A stretch of 64,000 bases of DNA from Adiantum capillus-veneris. Lineage: Eukaryota; Streptophyta; Polypodiopsida; Polypodiales; Pteridaceae. The notes beneath the pieces are model-generated. The model was not told the DNA's origin. It worked only from the letters and a program-made list of their open reading frames with translations, and did not search any database. The stretch is taken from assembly GCA_014529385.2 (NCBI GenBank), contig CM043971.1:92368340-92432339 (forward strand), read 5' to 3'. Every line of letters begins with the position of its first letter. Positions within the stretch are counted from its first letter, which is position 1. This document shows positions 34,238 to 45,689 of the stretch, in pieces. The translations under genes and the position numbers were made by a program.

Positions 34238-35150
34238 CAGCTGACCAAGTTTCATGTCAAATTGAGAATAAACATGGATCGCGATCCATGTACTTTGATA
34301 TGGTTTTTTTCTTAGATTTGAGCAGCATTTATGTGAGACCAATATTGAAATAGTTTTCCAAAAGGCACAAAGAAAAAAAGTTGAAAGGTTTGTCAGAAGA
34401 GCAAAAAATTAGAAACTAGTCAAAAACCACAAAGCAGAGCCAAAAATTCACTTTTGCTTGGCAATAAGTAATCCAAATTCACAAAGTTTTTGGGGATAGA
34501 CTATAAACATCGTAAGTAACTAGCATGCAAAATTTCAAGTTCAGGTAACATGGATCACAATCCATGTACCTTTTTTTGAGCTTTTGAACAAAAACTATAC
34601 CAGCCTATAGCAGAGGTCATTGTGAGCAATACTTCCCAAGCTAGGTAAACAAAAGAGTTCAAAAACTAGATCAAAAGACGGAAAAACACCTTAAGGCTAA
34701 AATCGCCAAGATAGACCTAGGGTTTGACTTTTGACTGACTCAAACCAGTCCAAACCACACAAAAAGCATATATTTAGGGCCAAGGCAAGTTGTGTGTTAA
34801 GTTTCATCACATTTTGTCACAAAGGTACATGGATTGTGATCCATATTCTTTTCTGACAGACTAAGACCGGACTTGCACCAATCATCACAAGGAGCATAGT
34901 GGTCTTTTTAGACTGGAATTTGGACTTGATTTGAATATTTTGCAAAAGGAAAATTGGATTTTGTACCAAAAGCACAATAACTTTTGTCGATTCCAGATTT
35001 TGACTAACAAACAGGATTTAAACTCATAGCCACAAAGTGTTTTTGTCAGATTGCAAGGGTCAGAGTGTGAGGCTTGAAGTGGTTCCAATTTGGGTGTTTG
35101 GAAGCAACCAAAGAGATAACAGGTCATGGATTTTCAATAGTGTTTTTCTT
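34238..35150 (+). repeat. Leader of element K, part 2: about 280-bp tandem units with palindromes
   Basis: Palindromes with arms ACATGGAT / ATCCATGT lie at 34272-34291 (centre CGCG, perfect 20 bp), 34548-34567 (CACA) and 34827-34846 (TGTG, one arm mismatch). With the copy at 22364 and the copia A insertion removed, the spacings are about 282, 276 and 279 bp. Flanking words recur too, such as 'gtttcat' before each palindrome and 'aatccaaa..tcacaaagttttt' after, which indicates degenerate tandem units. Confidence 0.85.
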
Positions 35151-37653
35151 TATGTATTTGAGGTCAGGCAGATTTTATTAGAGTAAAAACCCTCCCGTAG
35201 GGGCCTCCTTTACCTCAAGACAAAAGGGCAATTGTCAGATATACGCAGTCTTTGGAAGCACTCATGAGTCAGTAGATATTTCCACCAAATTTGTATTATG
35301 AAGATCCAATAGAGACCTATGGAAGGAAACCTGAGGGTATTACATATGCCAAAGAGAGTTATCCTTCCTGGTCAAGCTCAGATGAGGCTACAAACCTTCA
35401 TACATTGCTCAACCAACACAGAATCATTATACAATGGACAATAATACACTAAAGTTTATATCAATCTAGAACTACAAACCAAGAGGATACCCTCCTAGGA
35501 CAGGACAACCAATGGGGGAACAACAAGCTGCACAATAGGAAGGTTCGTGCTATGAATGTAGAGGTAATCATTGGGCAAGAGTTTGGCTACACAAGGGTGA
35601 ACGCACAAAGATTTTTGGGCTCTATGATGGTTATGTAATAGATCATTTACTTACAAACTGGCCCAAGAATCCTAGAAACAAAGAAAAAGCAACGATGAAT
35701 GTCATTGGAGTTTTTCCTTTTTCGAGTGAGTTAGAGACCAAGACAACAATTCCAATCAAAGTAACAACCACGGCTCAAGCTCAGGAAGCTACAAGAAACA
35801 CGCCGATTGAGGATGAGGAAAAACTACGAATTTAAATCAATTTTGAGAGTTTAATGATAAGGACTCACAGAAAATCATGGAAAGAAAAAAGAGAGAAAAT
35901 GGAAGCTAAGAGGCTAAAAGAAAAGACTGCCTTAAAGATAGAGCTAAAAGACACAAGGGATCAACTTAAGCACAAAATAAAAAAGGGAGCATCTTAAACA
36001 CAAAAGAAAAAACAAACAATGAGTAGAAGGAGCAGTATCTTCCAAAATATCATCAGGTGGTTGAGTCTTAGTGGACAACATGCTAGAATCTTTAGAGGCT
36101 CTATTGCAAGCCTATGAGGCTAGACTAAAGACTAACTAGACTTAAGAGAAAAAGTTGGTTGACATCTCCGCATCCCAATTTGAAACACAGAGATTGAAAA
36201 TGTTCAAACAACTCATAGAGACTGCTCAAGCTCTAATGAAGCTAGAAAAACCAAACAAGAAGTGTTGATACACCAAAAGGATGAAAATTTGAGCATAAGG
36301 AAAACAAAGTGATTGATCAAGTGAAACGTAAAATTGAAGCACTATTGGATACAAGGGTAGTGGCTAATACCACAAATGACACCAAGTCAAAAGGGATGAT
36401 TCCCATTCCATAAGTGGAGGAGCCATGGCCACAAGCCTTATAGGAGATGATCAAGAATCACAAAGATGGTAGGTGCAACTTTTAAGTTTGTGCCTATAAC
36501 AAAGATCAATATGGATCATGAGTTTTATCCTGGAGATATACAGTCTCTTTACAGTAGTGGAAGGATGGAAGTACCTATAGAAAGCAAACCAAAAACATTG
36601 AAGACTTTGTTATGTTCATAGGAGAACACGAAATGAAATCAGAGTTCAAAGTTGTGTCCTCTCAATGGAAATCAACTTCAAAAAGATGGACACCAAGAGA
36701 CTCCATAAACTTATGTTGACCTCCATGCAATGTACAACAACTCTCTTAGAGATTTTACAGATTAGACTATATTTATGGGTTGAAGTGGGAAAAACTTGGA
36801 GAAGATGGGATTGAAAATCCCTCATCAAGACATTCCCATAGATGAATACATGGGTAAAATTCTACCAAAAAGCCCAAAGAAAAAACCTGTGCCTGTAAAC
36901 AAGGTGGGTGATTACTGTGAAGGAGAGGAAGGGAACACCACCTTGCCACTACAGCACAAGGGAGTGAAAACCATTGCTATACTTGATAGCTAGGCTAGAG
37001 TGGACATTGCTACACAAAAAATGTGGAAAAAATGGGGGAGATCGGCTCTCAAAAAAACACGAATGAGACTGTGACTCGTAGATGGGTACATGGAAAGGTC
37101 TGTGGGTATGCTAAAACAGATCATAGTGTCCTCATGTGGAATTGAGTATGAGCATACCTTTGCCCTAATGGATTTTGGAAAAAACAACAACTTTGATGTC
37201 ATTGTGGGGCGACCATTCCTGCATCAACTTAAGATGGTACACAATTGGGGCTATGACCATATCTATTGTGGCACAAGGATGTTACAAAGAGGATCACCGT
37301 CAAAGGAACATAGTTATACGGATATCAATCAAACGTTTTTAGAGAAATTCAACTCAACTAGGATCCACAAAAAGCAATTACCTACCTGGTTGCACAACAA
37401 AGCATATATTTGGATTTGTGGAGCCTCCGAATGTGAGAGCCTCATTAAAAAAGATTGCATTCTACACAGATAAATGGACGATTACTTTTGAGAACCATTT
37501 CTAGAAGATTCATTTGAGCCTTTTGGATGGGACCAAATAGTTGCTACTCTAGATGTATACGTGAACTAAACAACCCCAACAAAATTTTGTGACAAAGAGG
37601 GTTTTGACATAGCACCCTTCCAAATGGTAAGTGCTATCTTGCAATCAAGGTAA
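35151..37653 (+). pseudogene. Element K gag and protease relic (Ty3/gypsy)
   Basis: Strongly decayed. A gag zinc-knuckle remnant CYECRGNHWARVW lies at 35548-35586, where the final cysteine is tryptophan and the loop is short. A protease core lies near 36975-37010 (TIAILDS, then a TAG where glycine is expected, then ARVDIATQKMW). The protease C-terminal region is at 37190-37260 (FDVIVGRPFLHQLKMVHNWG), matching the gypsy motif ending in GRPxL. A lysine-rich region between them (about 35860-36320) has many stops. RT and the rest are absent because copia B begins at about 37654. Confidence 0.65.
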
Positions 37654-40600
37654 AAAATCGAGGATGTAAAAAATCAGAATGGCTGTAAGCTGATCACAGA
37701 GGGCAAATGTGTGGGCAGAATGTTTATGCTAAATGTAGACATGCCTGAGGTAAAAGCTGCATTATTTGCACAGGGCACAGGTGTTGTGGTTGATGTTGAT
37801 ATTTGGCACAAACGCATTGGCCATGTCAATGAGCAGAGATTGCGCAGCATGCAATCAAAACAGATTGTAAAAGGTTTGCCCAAATTCAAGGTGGATGGTA
37901 TGCATAAAGTGTGTGCAGCATGCCAGTTTGGAAAACAGTCAAAGGGCTCATTTCCACATGAGCGCAATGTATGTAGAAATCCACTTGAGGTGGTGCACAC
38001 AGATGTTTGGGGTCCAACCGATACTGCAAGTATACATGGTTGCAGGTATTATGTCTCTTTCATTGATGACCATACAAGGAAAGTATGGGTCTACTTCATG
38101 CGTAACAAAAGTGAAGTGTTTGGTCACTTTCAAGACTTCAAAGTCATGATTGAGAAGGAGACAGATATGCAAATCAAGACATTGAGGTCAGATGGAGGGG
38201 GAGAGTACTTCTCCAATGATTTTTCAGATTTTCTGCGAATGCATGGTATACACAGGCAGTTTACATGCAAATATACTCCACAGCAGAATGGGGTCGCAGA
38301 AAGGAAAAACAGGCACATTGCAGAGGTTGCACGTGCATTGATGAATGAGAAGAACATGCCTCATCATTTCTGGGCTGAAGCTGTAAATACAGCTGTGTAC
38401 ATTATGAACAGGACACCTACAGCTGCGGTGCATGATGTAACACCTGAGGAAAAGTTTATAGGTACAAAGCCTGATTTGGCACACTTGAAAGTGTTTGGCT
38501 GCATAGCTTACGTGCATGTACCAGATGAGTTGCGTAGGAAATTGGATCCTAAAGCAGAGAAATGTATTCTTGTGGGATATTCCCTTGAACAAAAGGGGTA
38601 CAGGTGCTACAATCCTACTACACGAGAATTACGAGTGAGCAGAGATGTAGTCTTTGATGAGATGAGCAGCTGGTACAGTAATGCACATGGCACTATTGGG
38701 GCTGATGTAAAAGATGATGTGGTTGTACAAAATGTGAGTCCACAGTCACAGGTTTTGAGTGGACCACAAGAGTCCTCTTCTCGTGGCTCTGTTGAGAAAC
38801 CATGGAATGGTAGACTACGTACGCAGGTTACTCCACCAACAGGTACAGGGAATGTATCACGAAAAGGAAAGGAAAAGGTTGATGAACCTCCCTTTATGGT
38901 TGATGCATCATCAGGTTTTTCACATGTAGACATGGATTCAGATGGTTCTGAACAAAGTCTTGATGCGGAATTTGGAATTCCGGCTGTCAGGACACCTGGT
39001 GTAAGGAAAGTACAAGAAGATGCTAGAGGGCAAAGGAGTGACCCAGGACCGCGCAGATCTAATAGAGTCAGAAATCCAGTTCAGAAATTGACTTATGATG
39101 GGTATCTAGCGTATCACCAAGCCTACATGGCTAAGGTGATACAGGATGTGGAGCCCACATGTTTTGAGGATGCAGTTGGAAATGTGCATTGGGATGATGC
39201 AATGAATGAAGAGATGGCTGCATTGGAAGCAAATGACACATGGGAGTTGGTGCCATTGCCAAGTGGTAAGAAAGCTATTGGCTATAAATGGGTGTATAAA
39301 ACCAAGCATAAGGCTGATCGTAACATTGAGCGTCACAAGGCAAGGCTGGTCGCAAAGGGTTATGCACAGACGTATGGCATAGACTATGAGGAGACCTTTG
39401 CTCCAGTAGCAAAGATGACGACAGTGAGAGCTGTCATAGCAGTGGCTGCATCTAGAGGATGGATTATGCATCAAATGGATGTAAAGAATGCCTTCTTGAA
39501 TGGTGAGTTGCAAGAGGAAGTGTATATGGATCAGCCACCTGGTTATGTCGATCCAGGTTACCCAGATTATGTATGCAGACTTCTCAAAGCTTTGTATGGT
39601 TTGAAGCACGGCTCTAGAGCATGGTATGACAGGATTGCCAAGTATCTTGTCAGTATTGGTTTTAGGAGAGCTCATGCTGATCATTCACTCTATGTACGTG
39701 AGAGTGATGTGGGGATTGTGGTCATTACCATATATGTAGATGACCTTATTATTGTTGGTGACAATGCTATGGAGATTGACCATGTGAAGGGTCTTCTCAA
39801 ACAGGAGTTTGAAATGAAAGATTTAGGCGAGTTGCGCTACTTTCTTGGCATTGAGGTGATCAGGACTCCAGAGGGTGTATGGCTATCACAGAGACAGTAT
39901 GCTTTGGACATGTTGTCAAAGTATGGTATGGCTGATTGTAAGCCAATTTCTATTCCCTTGGATGTGAATGCAAAGCTGAGTGCAGAGAAGGGTGATGTTG
40001 TTGAGGATGTCAACATGTACATGAAGATTGTGGGTAGTCTAATCTACTTGACTATCACGAAGCCAGACTTGAGCTACACAGTAGGCTTGGAGAGTCAATT
40101 CATGCAACTTCCGAGGAAGCCACATTTGGATGGAGTACGACGCACACTTAGGTATGTGCAAGGTACTCTTGACTACGCATTGTTCTATGCAGCAGATGCA
40201 CCATTAGCATTGTATGGGTATACAGATGCAGATTGGGCAGGTAGCATTGTTGATAGGAGATCTACGAGTGGCTTCATGTTCTCTTTTGGGAGTGCTGCTG
40301 TTACTTGGAGCAGCAAAAAGCAGCCTACGGTTGCTTTATCGAGCACAGAGGCCGAGTACAGAGGTGCAGCAGTTGCGGCGTGCGAGGTAGCTTGGCTACG
40401 CACATTACTTGAGGACTTGGGAGTGCAGGTGGACCAGCAGATTTTCATCCATTGTGACAACCTCAGCAGCATGCAGTTGGTAAGGAACCCAGTGTTCCAT
40501 GCCAGGATCAAACACATAGAGATCCATTACCACTACGTTCGAGAGCGAGTGTTGGCGGGCGACATCGACTTGGTCTACGTCAGCACAGAGGAGCAGATAG

Positions 40601-40719
40601 CGGATATCTTTACCAAGGCCCTCGGAGCTGAGAAGCTTCGACGTTTTCGGACTATGCTTGGACTCTGCAACATGCAGAGCTCGAGGGGGAGTGTTGAGAT
40701 GTCGAGCTCTACACCTTGA
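37654..40719 (+). CDS. Copia B pol: pre-integrase to RNase H, uninterrupted but 5'-truncated
   Basis: One open frame of about 1,020 codons. The first ATG is at 37720, but the true start is missing because gag and most of the protease are gone. In order it has the pre-integrase zinc region (WHKRIGHVNEQRLRSM, C-x2-C in CAACQFGKQ) and integrase with D in HTDVWGP (38002), D in RSDGGGEY (38191) and E in GVAERKNR (38299). The D-to-E spacing is 35 residues, as expected. RT has [23 protein letters not shown] and YVDD (39733-39744). RNase H has YTDADWAGS, SSTEAEYRG and IHCDNLSS. The frame ends 28 bases inside the 3' LTR. All catalytic residues are present. Without a 5' LTR it should not be expressed as an element. 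Confidence 0.93.
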   Translation, partial: KIEDVKNQNGCKLITEGKCVGRMFMLNVDMPEVKAALFAQGTGVVVDVDIWHKRIGHVNEQRLRSMQSKQIVKGLPKFKVDGMHKVCAACQFGKQSKGSFPHERNVCRNPLEVVHTDVWGPTDTASIHGCRYYVSFIDDHTRKVWVYFMRNKSEVFGHFQDFKVMIEKETDMQIKTLRSDGGGEYFSNDFSDFLRMHGIHRQFTCKYTPQQNGVAERKNRHIAEVARALMNEKNMPHHFWAEAVNTAVYIMNRTPTAAVHDVTPEEKFIGTKPDLAHLKVFGCIAYVHVPDELRRKLDPKAEKCILVGYSLEQKGYRCYNPTTRELRVSRDVVFDEMSSWYSNAHGTIGADVKDDVVVQNVSPQSQVLSGPQESSSRGSVEKPWNGRLRTQVTPPTGTGNVSRKGKEKVDEPPFMVDASSGFSHVDMDSDGSEQSLDAEFGIPAVRTPGVRKVQEDARGQRSDPGPRRSNRVRNPVQKLTYDGYLAYHQAYMAKVIQDVEPTCFEDAVGNVHWDDAMNEEMAALEANDTWELVPLPSGKKAIGYKWVYKTKHKADRNIERHKARLVAKGYAQTYGIDYEETFAPVAKMTTVRAVIAVAASRGWIMHQMDVKNAFLNGELQEEVYMDQPPGYVDPGYPDYVCRLLKALYGLKHGSRAWYDRIAKYLVSIGFRRAHADHSLYVRESDVGIVVITIYVDDLIIVGDNAMEIDHVKGLLKQEFEMKDLGELRYFLGIEVIRTPEGVWLSQRQYALDMLSKYGMADCKPISIPLDVNAKLSAEKGDVVEDVNMYMKIVGSLIYLTITKPDLSYTVGLESQFMQLPRKPHLDGVRRTLRYVQGTLDYALFYAADAPLALYGYTDADWAGSIVDRRSTSGFMFSFGSAAVTWSSKKQPTVALSSTEAEYRGAAVAACEVAWLRTLLEDLGVQVDQQIFIHCDNLSSMQLVRNPVFHARIKHIEIHYHYVRERVLAGDIDLVYVSTEEQIADIFTKALGAEKLRRFRTMLGLCNMQSSRGSVEMSSSTP
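40680..40691 (+). promoter_or_regulatory. Polypurine tract of copia B
   Basis: ctcgagggggag lies directly before the LTR start TGTTGAGATG, and overlaps the end of the pol frame. Confidence 0.7.
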
Positions 40720-41013
40720 GCTGGCATCCACTACGGGTCTTGGCCGCTTACGGCATTTACTCACTGGCGCATTAGGTGACCGACACGGAGGATCTCTGCC
40801 AGTGATTCTACAACTGGACTACACTTATAGTGCCAGCCTAGTATGCTTCTAGCGAGTTCACACTCAGTGACCGCATGTACATATGTGCTACTTTTCAGCT
40901 TTAGCACTTAGTCATTTTGTACTCTCTTTTCTGTGAAGAAGAAGAAGAAGCTTTCCATCTCTGTGTGCTTTGTGCTTGTCTTGTGTAGCTCTCTTGCATC
41001 CTCATTCTTTACA
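40692..41013 (+). mobile_element. 3' LTR of copia B
   Basis: 322 bp, from TGTTGAGATG to CATTCTTTACA. It matches the 321-bp LTR of copia C (49673-49993) in the other orientation, which fixes both ends. No partner 5' LTR is found to its left. Confidence 0.9.
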
Positions 41014-41109
41014 AAAGCCACAATAGAACATTAACCGAGCCCCATAGATGCTATCTAGGTCAGAAGTCATGACCAAGTGTGTGTGTATAGCAATGGTCAA
41101 CTGCTGTGA

Positions 41110-41110
41110 C

Positions 41111-41149
<39 letters not shown>

Positions 41150-41544
41150 GGCAAGTGAAAAGAAAATCAGTTTTGATTCCATTTTTGGTAGAGTTATATA
41201 GCTTGTCATGTTTATAGAGCTTCCCGGAAACGGCTTGGTAGTGCTAATTTAAGGATAAAGAAATAAAGGAACTTTTGTTTGCATATGGGGCATTAGTGTA
41301 TTGTTCCCACGAAGCAAAGGTAGGCACAAACTAAAAAGTTGAGTAGTATTTATATATGTAGGGGTTTTGACTCGCATCTCAGAGTTTGGAGAAGAGTGAT
41401 TAGTGTGAAAATTATATTATAGCTGCTTCAACTAAAAAATCATTCCAAAAAATATCGGTAAAGCAAGGTTTTAAATGTGAAAAGCAAGTGAGTCTTTGTT
41501 TTTTTCCACACCGTTCTTGGCAATGGAAGGAAAAAAATAAAACC

Positions 41545-41619
<75 letters not shown>
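41110..41619. repeat. R1: direct repeat ending in a TG microsatellite
   Basis: Matches R2 (47803-48270) over about 450 bp in the same orientation, with roughly 80 percent identity by eye. Shared words include 'agcttgtcatgtttatag', 'agtgctaatttaaggataaa' and 'aaaaagttgagtagtattta'. It begins with (TG)n at about 41115-41148 and ends in a longer (TG)n at about 41550-41619. No coding frame. Confidence 0.85.
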
Positions 41620-41620
<1 letters not shown>

Positions 41621-41719
41621 CCTGCTTAAACCCAGGTACACTCACTCTATGAGACAATAGACCCATAGAGTGTGGCCTAATGCCTCATCAAAGAGATGAT
41701 GGTATTTGTGTTGGCTTTA

Positions 41720-44700
41720 ATCCCATTCCAATCACTTTCATTAAGTTATTGAATAATGGTATTCATTATTTTAGGTTTTAGAAACCCATTGTGTACAAAC
41801 TTGTTAATCAGTTTAGAGATTTCCTCATATGCAATAACTGAGTCACTAGAGTACATTATAAGGTGTTAATCAATTTAGATATTTCCTCATATGCGATAAA
41901 GGAGTCACTAGAGTACATTATGAGGTAGAGAATTCCTAAACAAGTATTAATCGCATTTTTGTATGGGCGATTAATTTTCTTTGACAAATTTAATAGTAGT
42001 AAATTTCAATTTATCTATTTTCCAACTATATCTTGTTGAAAATTCTCCTGTATATGGTTCAAATAGAGTATTTTTTAATGTTAGATAAGTTGTACTAGTA
42101 GTGAAAGGTTTTCCATTTAGTAAAATATTTGTGTCATTCATTTCTTCTATTTTAAGTACATGTAAGGGATAGATGTCCATAAGTTGTCCTTTGTAAACAT
42201 TATTGTTTAAGCTAAGAATGACATCCATATATCTTACAATATCCATGAATTGTGTAAGTTTTTGCTTGTGTTCCAAGGTTGTATAATTGTCTAATATACC
42301 ATTCGTGTTCAAAGTAAGCCAAGTAAAGATTACATAGTACACGTGAATACACGAATCCCATAGGAATCCCTTTTTGTTGTTTAAAATAACTAGCTTCCAG
42401 TTGGATAAAGCTATTGTTGAGAAGCCAATGGAGGTGGATTATTAAGCCCATTTGGTCAAAGTGAAGGGGGGCCGTGTGCGTGTATTTTTTTAACCCACGT
42501 AGGCTCCTTGTAGAGGGAAATAGCAAAGTAACTTTTTTTTGCTCTATTTTTAAAGGCAAGATCAATTATTTATTCTAAGACAGAGAGTAACACATTAGGT
42601 CCAAATATGGGAATGTTTTTTGTAACATTGTGTAATGTCTTCCATATAGACTTGTGTAATATGTTCTCGGAGGTTTAAAATTAGCTTAGTACTATTTTAA
42701 TTATCCAAAATGGATTGTAATTGATCTCAAGGAACTCGCGAGTAGCTTTTTTCTTAGTTGCACAATGGTGTTCTAGTTCTACTACGACTAAATTAAGACA
42801 TTTAACCGTATAGTCCGTAATTTTTGTATAAATTCCATTTGAGATCCATCTAAATTTATGTTTATGTGCTTTATAAGTGGGAAAAAGTATAGGTAGTTTT
42901 TTGTTAGTAGGATTGTAACCTATCTCTTGAAACCGAGATGTAAGTAAATTCTCAGTCTCAAGAGGGTTTAATCAGAGATAGAGAATTCATCTCCATTCAA
43001 TCTTCTAGTGCATCCAAGTGCACCAATTGTTTACAAAGAATTTTATATGTATTTTTAGCCTTGTCTAGTCCCACAATAAAGAATTTAGATGCTAGATCTT
43101 TGATTTTTGTGAGTATATCCAGAGTAAACCAAGTAGTGTCTACTAAGACACTGTGGGTTCAGGTTTACTACTTTTTGTTGTGAAAAAGTAGTTGAGAAAG
43201 GATGTGGATTACCTGTGACTCTAATTGGAGTTTGTTAACCAAGTTGGTTAAGTAGTTCATAAGGGCCACAAAAGCTAAGTGAGGGTTAAGTGGAGGGAGG
43301 GGAATATGATTTAATCATTTGTTCAATAATGCATGAATCTCATGATCCTCACAAATGTATAATTTTGAAGAAAAAATGTATGAGCCAAATTTATCAAATT
43401 GTGAAGTAAACTTTGTATGATTAATGCAATTACAAAGTAGGAGTGATGTCTAATCTTAAAAATTAGTGTTGTAAAATCAAATTTTTAGTGGATATGTGTA
43501 TTTCCATCCAAACATAACATAATTAAGTAGTGAAGTATTACCAAAATATTGATGAAAATATTCCATAAAAATAGACTTAGGTGGGTACAATCCTAGAGTT
43601 TTGTTAACAAAAAGATAATGCACAAAAATCTGGTTCCGAGTCTCCTTCTTTTTATTCATTATCTTCTTGCTCGCCAGACTGGTAATAGCCTAAAAATATT
43701 ACAATCACATATCAAGAAGATATTTTACAAGAAGATTTTTGTCTCTCCCTCTTCTGGTATAGCTTTTAGTTTTACCTTTGCCAACTTTAGAACTAGAAGT
43801 AATAGAGGGAGTCAAAAAAGAACTAAGAGGATTCAGAGTGTTAGTTAAAGAAATAGGTCTTTTTAGAGATGGGGTAGAATCTTCCTCCGTATTGGGCTTA
43901 AGCAGAATAAGTCACTCCTTTGTGATTGCCATAGGATGTCAGAAAGGTTCTAGGTTCATCTTCTTTAAGCTCTTTGAGAACTTCAAGCACCATGTTGCGA
44001 AAGTGAATGAACGCAATCTGTGCTAAAGCCAAGTTACGAGTTTGCCTTCCCAGCCACGAACCTAATAATGATAAGTGAAACCTTACAGCTTTGTCAGGGA
44101 ATTATAATTCTAGGTGATTAAGAATGAATCATACTGCATGATCAAACCAAATGATGCTAGACTCGCATGTAGCTTTGTTGTCTAAGAACTTACAAGCACA
44201 TTTAATATAAGGCCTGTAACTATTCCAAATAGAATCTGAATAGTAGTTTGCATTTGGCTTAGAGAAAGCCATAATACCCTTTCTGCATCCGTAAGTCCCA
44301 ATATTAGTAGAGCATTTTGTAGGATCCGAAAAATTCATGGCAAAAGGAGCATTGATTAACTCTCCTTTATCCAAGAATTGAGTCCCTTTAAGAATATAAA
44401 CCCTACATTATACATGCACCCAGCATGCAAGTTGGCTAAAAATTCCAAGATTCCAGTGAGATAGGTGCCAAAACCTTTGTTGGGAAGGGTCCAAAGTTGA
44501 TTGTCCACACTTGCTCCTTCCACCTTGCTCTAATCAAATTTTGCTTGAAAGAAAAACTCAAAAATCACATTAAGATTGGTTGATAGAGCAAAAACAACAA
44601 AACAGGCATTCCAGACACAAAATTTGGGTTTTTTCAACTTTTTAGGATCAAAATAAAAAAAGGGGTGAGATTTGACTTGTGATGGTAATGGGCTATGAAC

Positions 44701-45689
44701 TTTGAGAATGGCAGAATTAAGAGAACTAAAGTGAGCTTTTTTATGAGACTACTTTGAGCACATAGAGGGTGAACTTAATTATTGGTAGAGCAACATAACC
44801 ATTAGACTTAATTGAGCAATGAAACTTTAAGTTTCTCTGAAGATGTGGCTCCACTAAGACGACGGTCTAGACGATCGGCAACTCCTCCCAAGAGGAAACT
44901 TTCAACCCACAGTCCTTCTCCTCGTCACTCCAAAAGGGAAGAGAGGAAACAAAGGAAGAAAAGGGCAAGAAATAGGTCATCCTCCTCTCCTTCTTCTTCA
45001 CCTTCCTCTTCTTCCGTTGAAATCTATGGCTATTCTCTAGAGAATACAAGAGGGGGGGGACATCACAAAACATACCCTGCATGGAAAAGGTGACAAAAGC
45101 TCACAAGAGTGGATTCACTAAGACAACATATTAAGTCTTGTTGAAAATTCTTAATTGCTTCAAGCACCGCCGGATTGTGACTAAAGATATTGCTTGACAT
45201 ATTGAGAAAAGGAGCAGTTGGTGTAGTAAAGAAATCTGGGTTAAGTCCGCATAACTTTTTAAGGAAATTGGTTAACCATGCACCAGAGGAGGAAAAGGTA
45301 GCTAGTGATTGGTTGTGAATTTTTTGAAGCAGAGGAATTTGTTTTGATTCTTCTTCTAAGAATTTAAGTCCTTCTTTCTTATTTTTCACAAGTGCAGTTA
45401 AGAGCTTGATCCAATCATTAAAAGAAAGAAGTTGCAATAAAGAACCATGAGGATAATTCTCTAAATTTCTAGACCCAATTATAAGCTTAGAGGCAGTTGC
45501 ATCCTCAATGCAATGTAAAACATAGACACTAGCTTTAGAAGAAGTGAGCTTGACTGGAAATTCCATCACAAAGGCAAAGGAGTCAGTTTGAAAAATAGAG
45601 AGATCAAAATAAATTAGAGAGAAAGAAGGAAATACAACCAAAAATTTATTTATTTTTGGAAGCTCTAGCAAGGAAAGGTCTGTATCCAT
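41720..45689 (-). pseudogene. G: decayed reverse transcriptase gene of non-LTR, Penelope-like or related type
   Basis: Minus-strand fragments in consistent order suggest one long protein. An ATG at 45689 opens a 200-residue N-terminal domain (to about 45094). After insert F come a conserved-looking stretch (NKGFGTYLTGILEFLANLHAG, near 44480-44420) and an 81-codon frame (44374-44129). A serine- and lysine-rich linker with SYTRRGRDKN follows near 43760. RT-like motifs then appear: FIVGLDKAKNTYKILCKQ (about 43085-43030), ILFPTYKAHKHKFRWISNG (about 42890-42835), QQKGIPMGFVYSRVLCNLYL (about 42380-42320) and RYMDVILSLNN (about 42235-42200), where the second catalytic aspartate is valine. A C-terminal helical region follows (LINTL, duplicated near 41800-41920). 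The GIPMG and YMDD-type motifs are unlike gypsy, copia or common plant LINE enzymes. No endonuclease was seen. Lineage is inferred. Confidence 0.55.
44683..45089 (+). mobile_element. F: rearranged gypsy fragment (antisense LTR end joined to sense gag) inside G
   Basis: 44683 to about 44800 matches the LTR of element E in the same plus orientation (60878 onward), starting at the LTR terminus. From about 44815 it matches E's gag (RRRSRRSATPPKRK, HSKREERKQRKKRARN, YPAWKR), but in the opposite relative orientation. It is flanked by GTGA on both sides (44679-44682, 45090-45093), which looks like a 4-bp target duplication. Removing F and one GTGA makes the surrounding G frame nearly continuous. It is not a simple solo LTR. 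Confidence 0.75.

Noticed and set aside
41550-41619. Long TG tract as a functional Z-DNA or regulatory element
   Set aside because: Simple microsatellite at the end of a dispersed repeat, with nothing in the sequence supporting a role.
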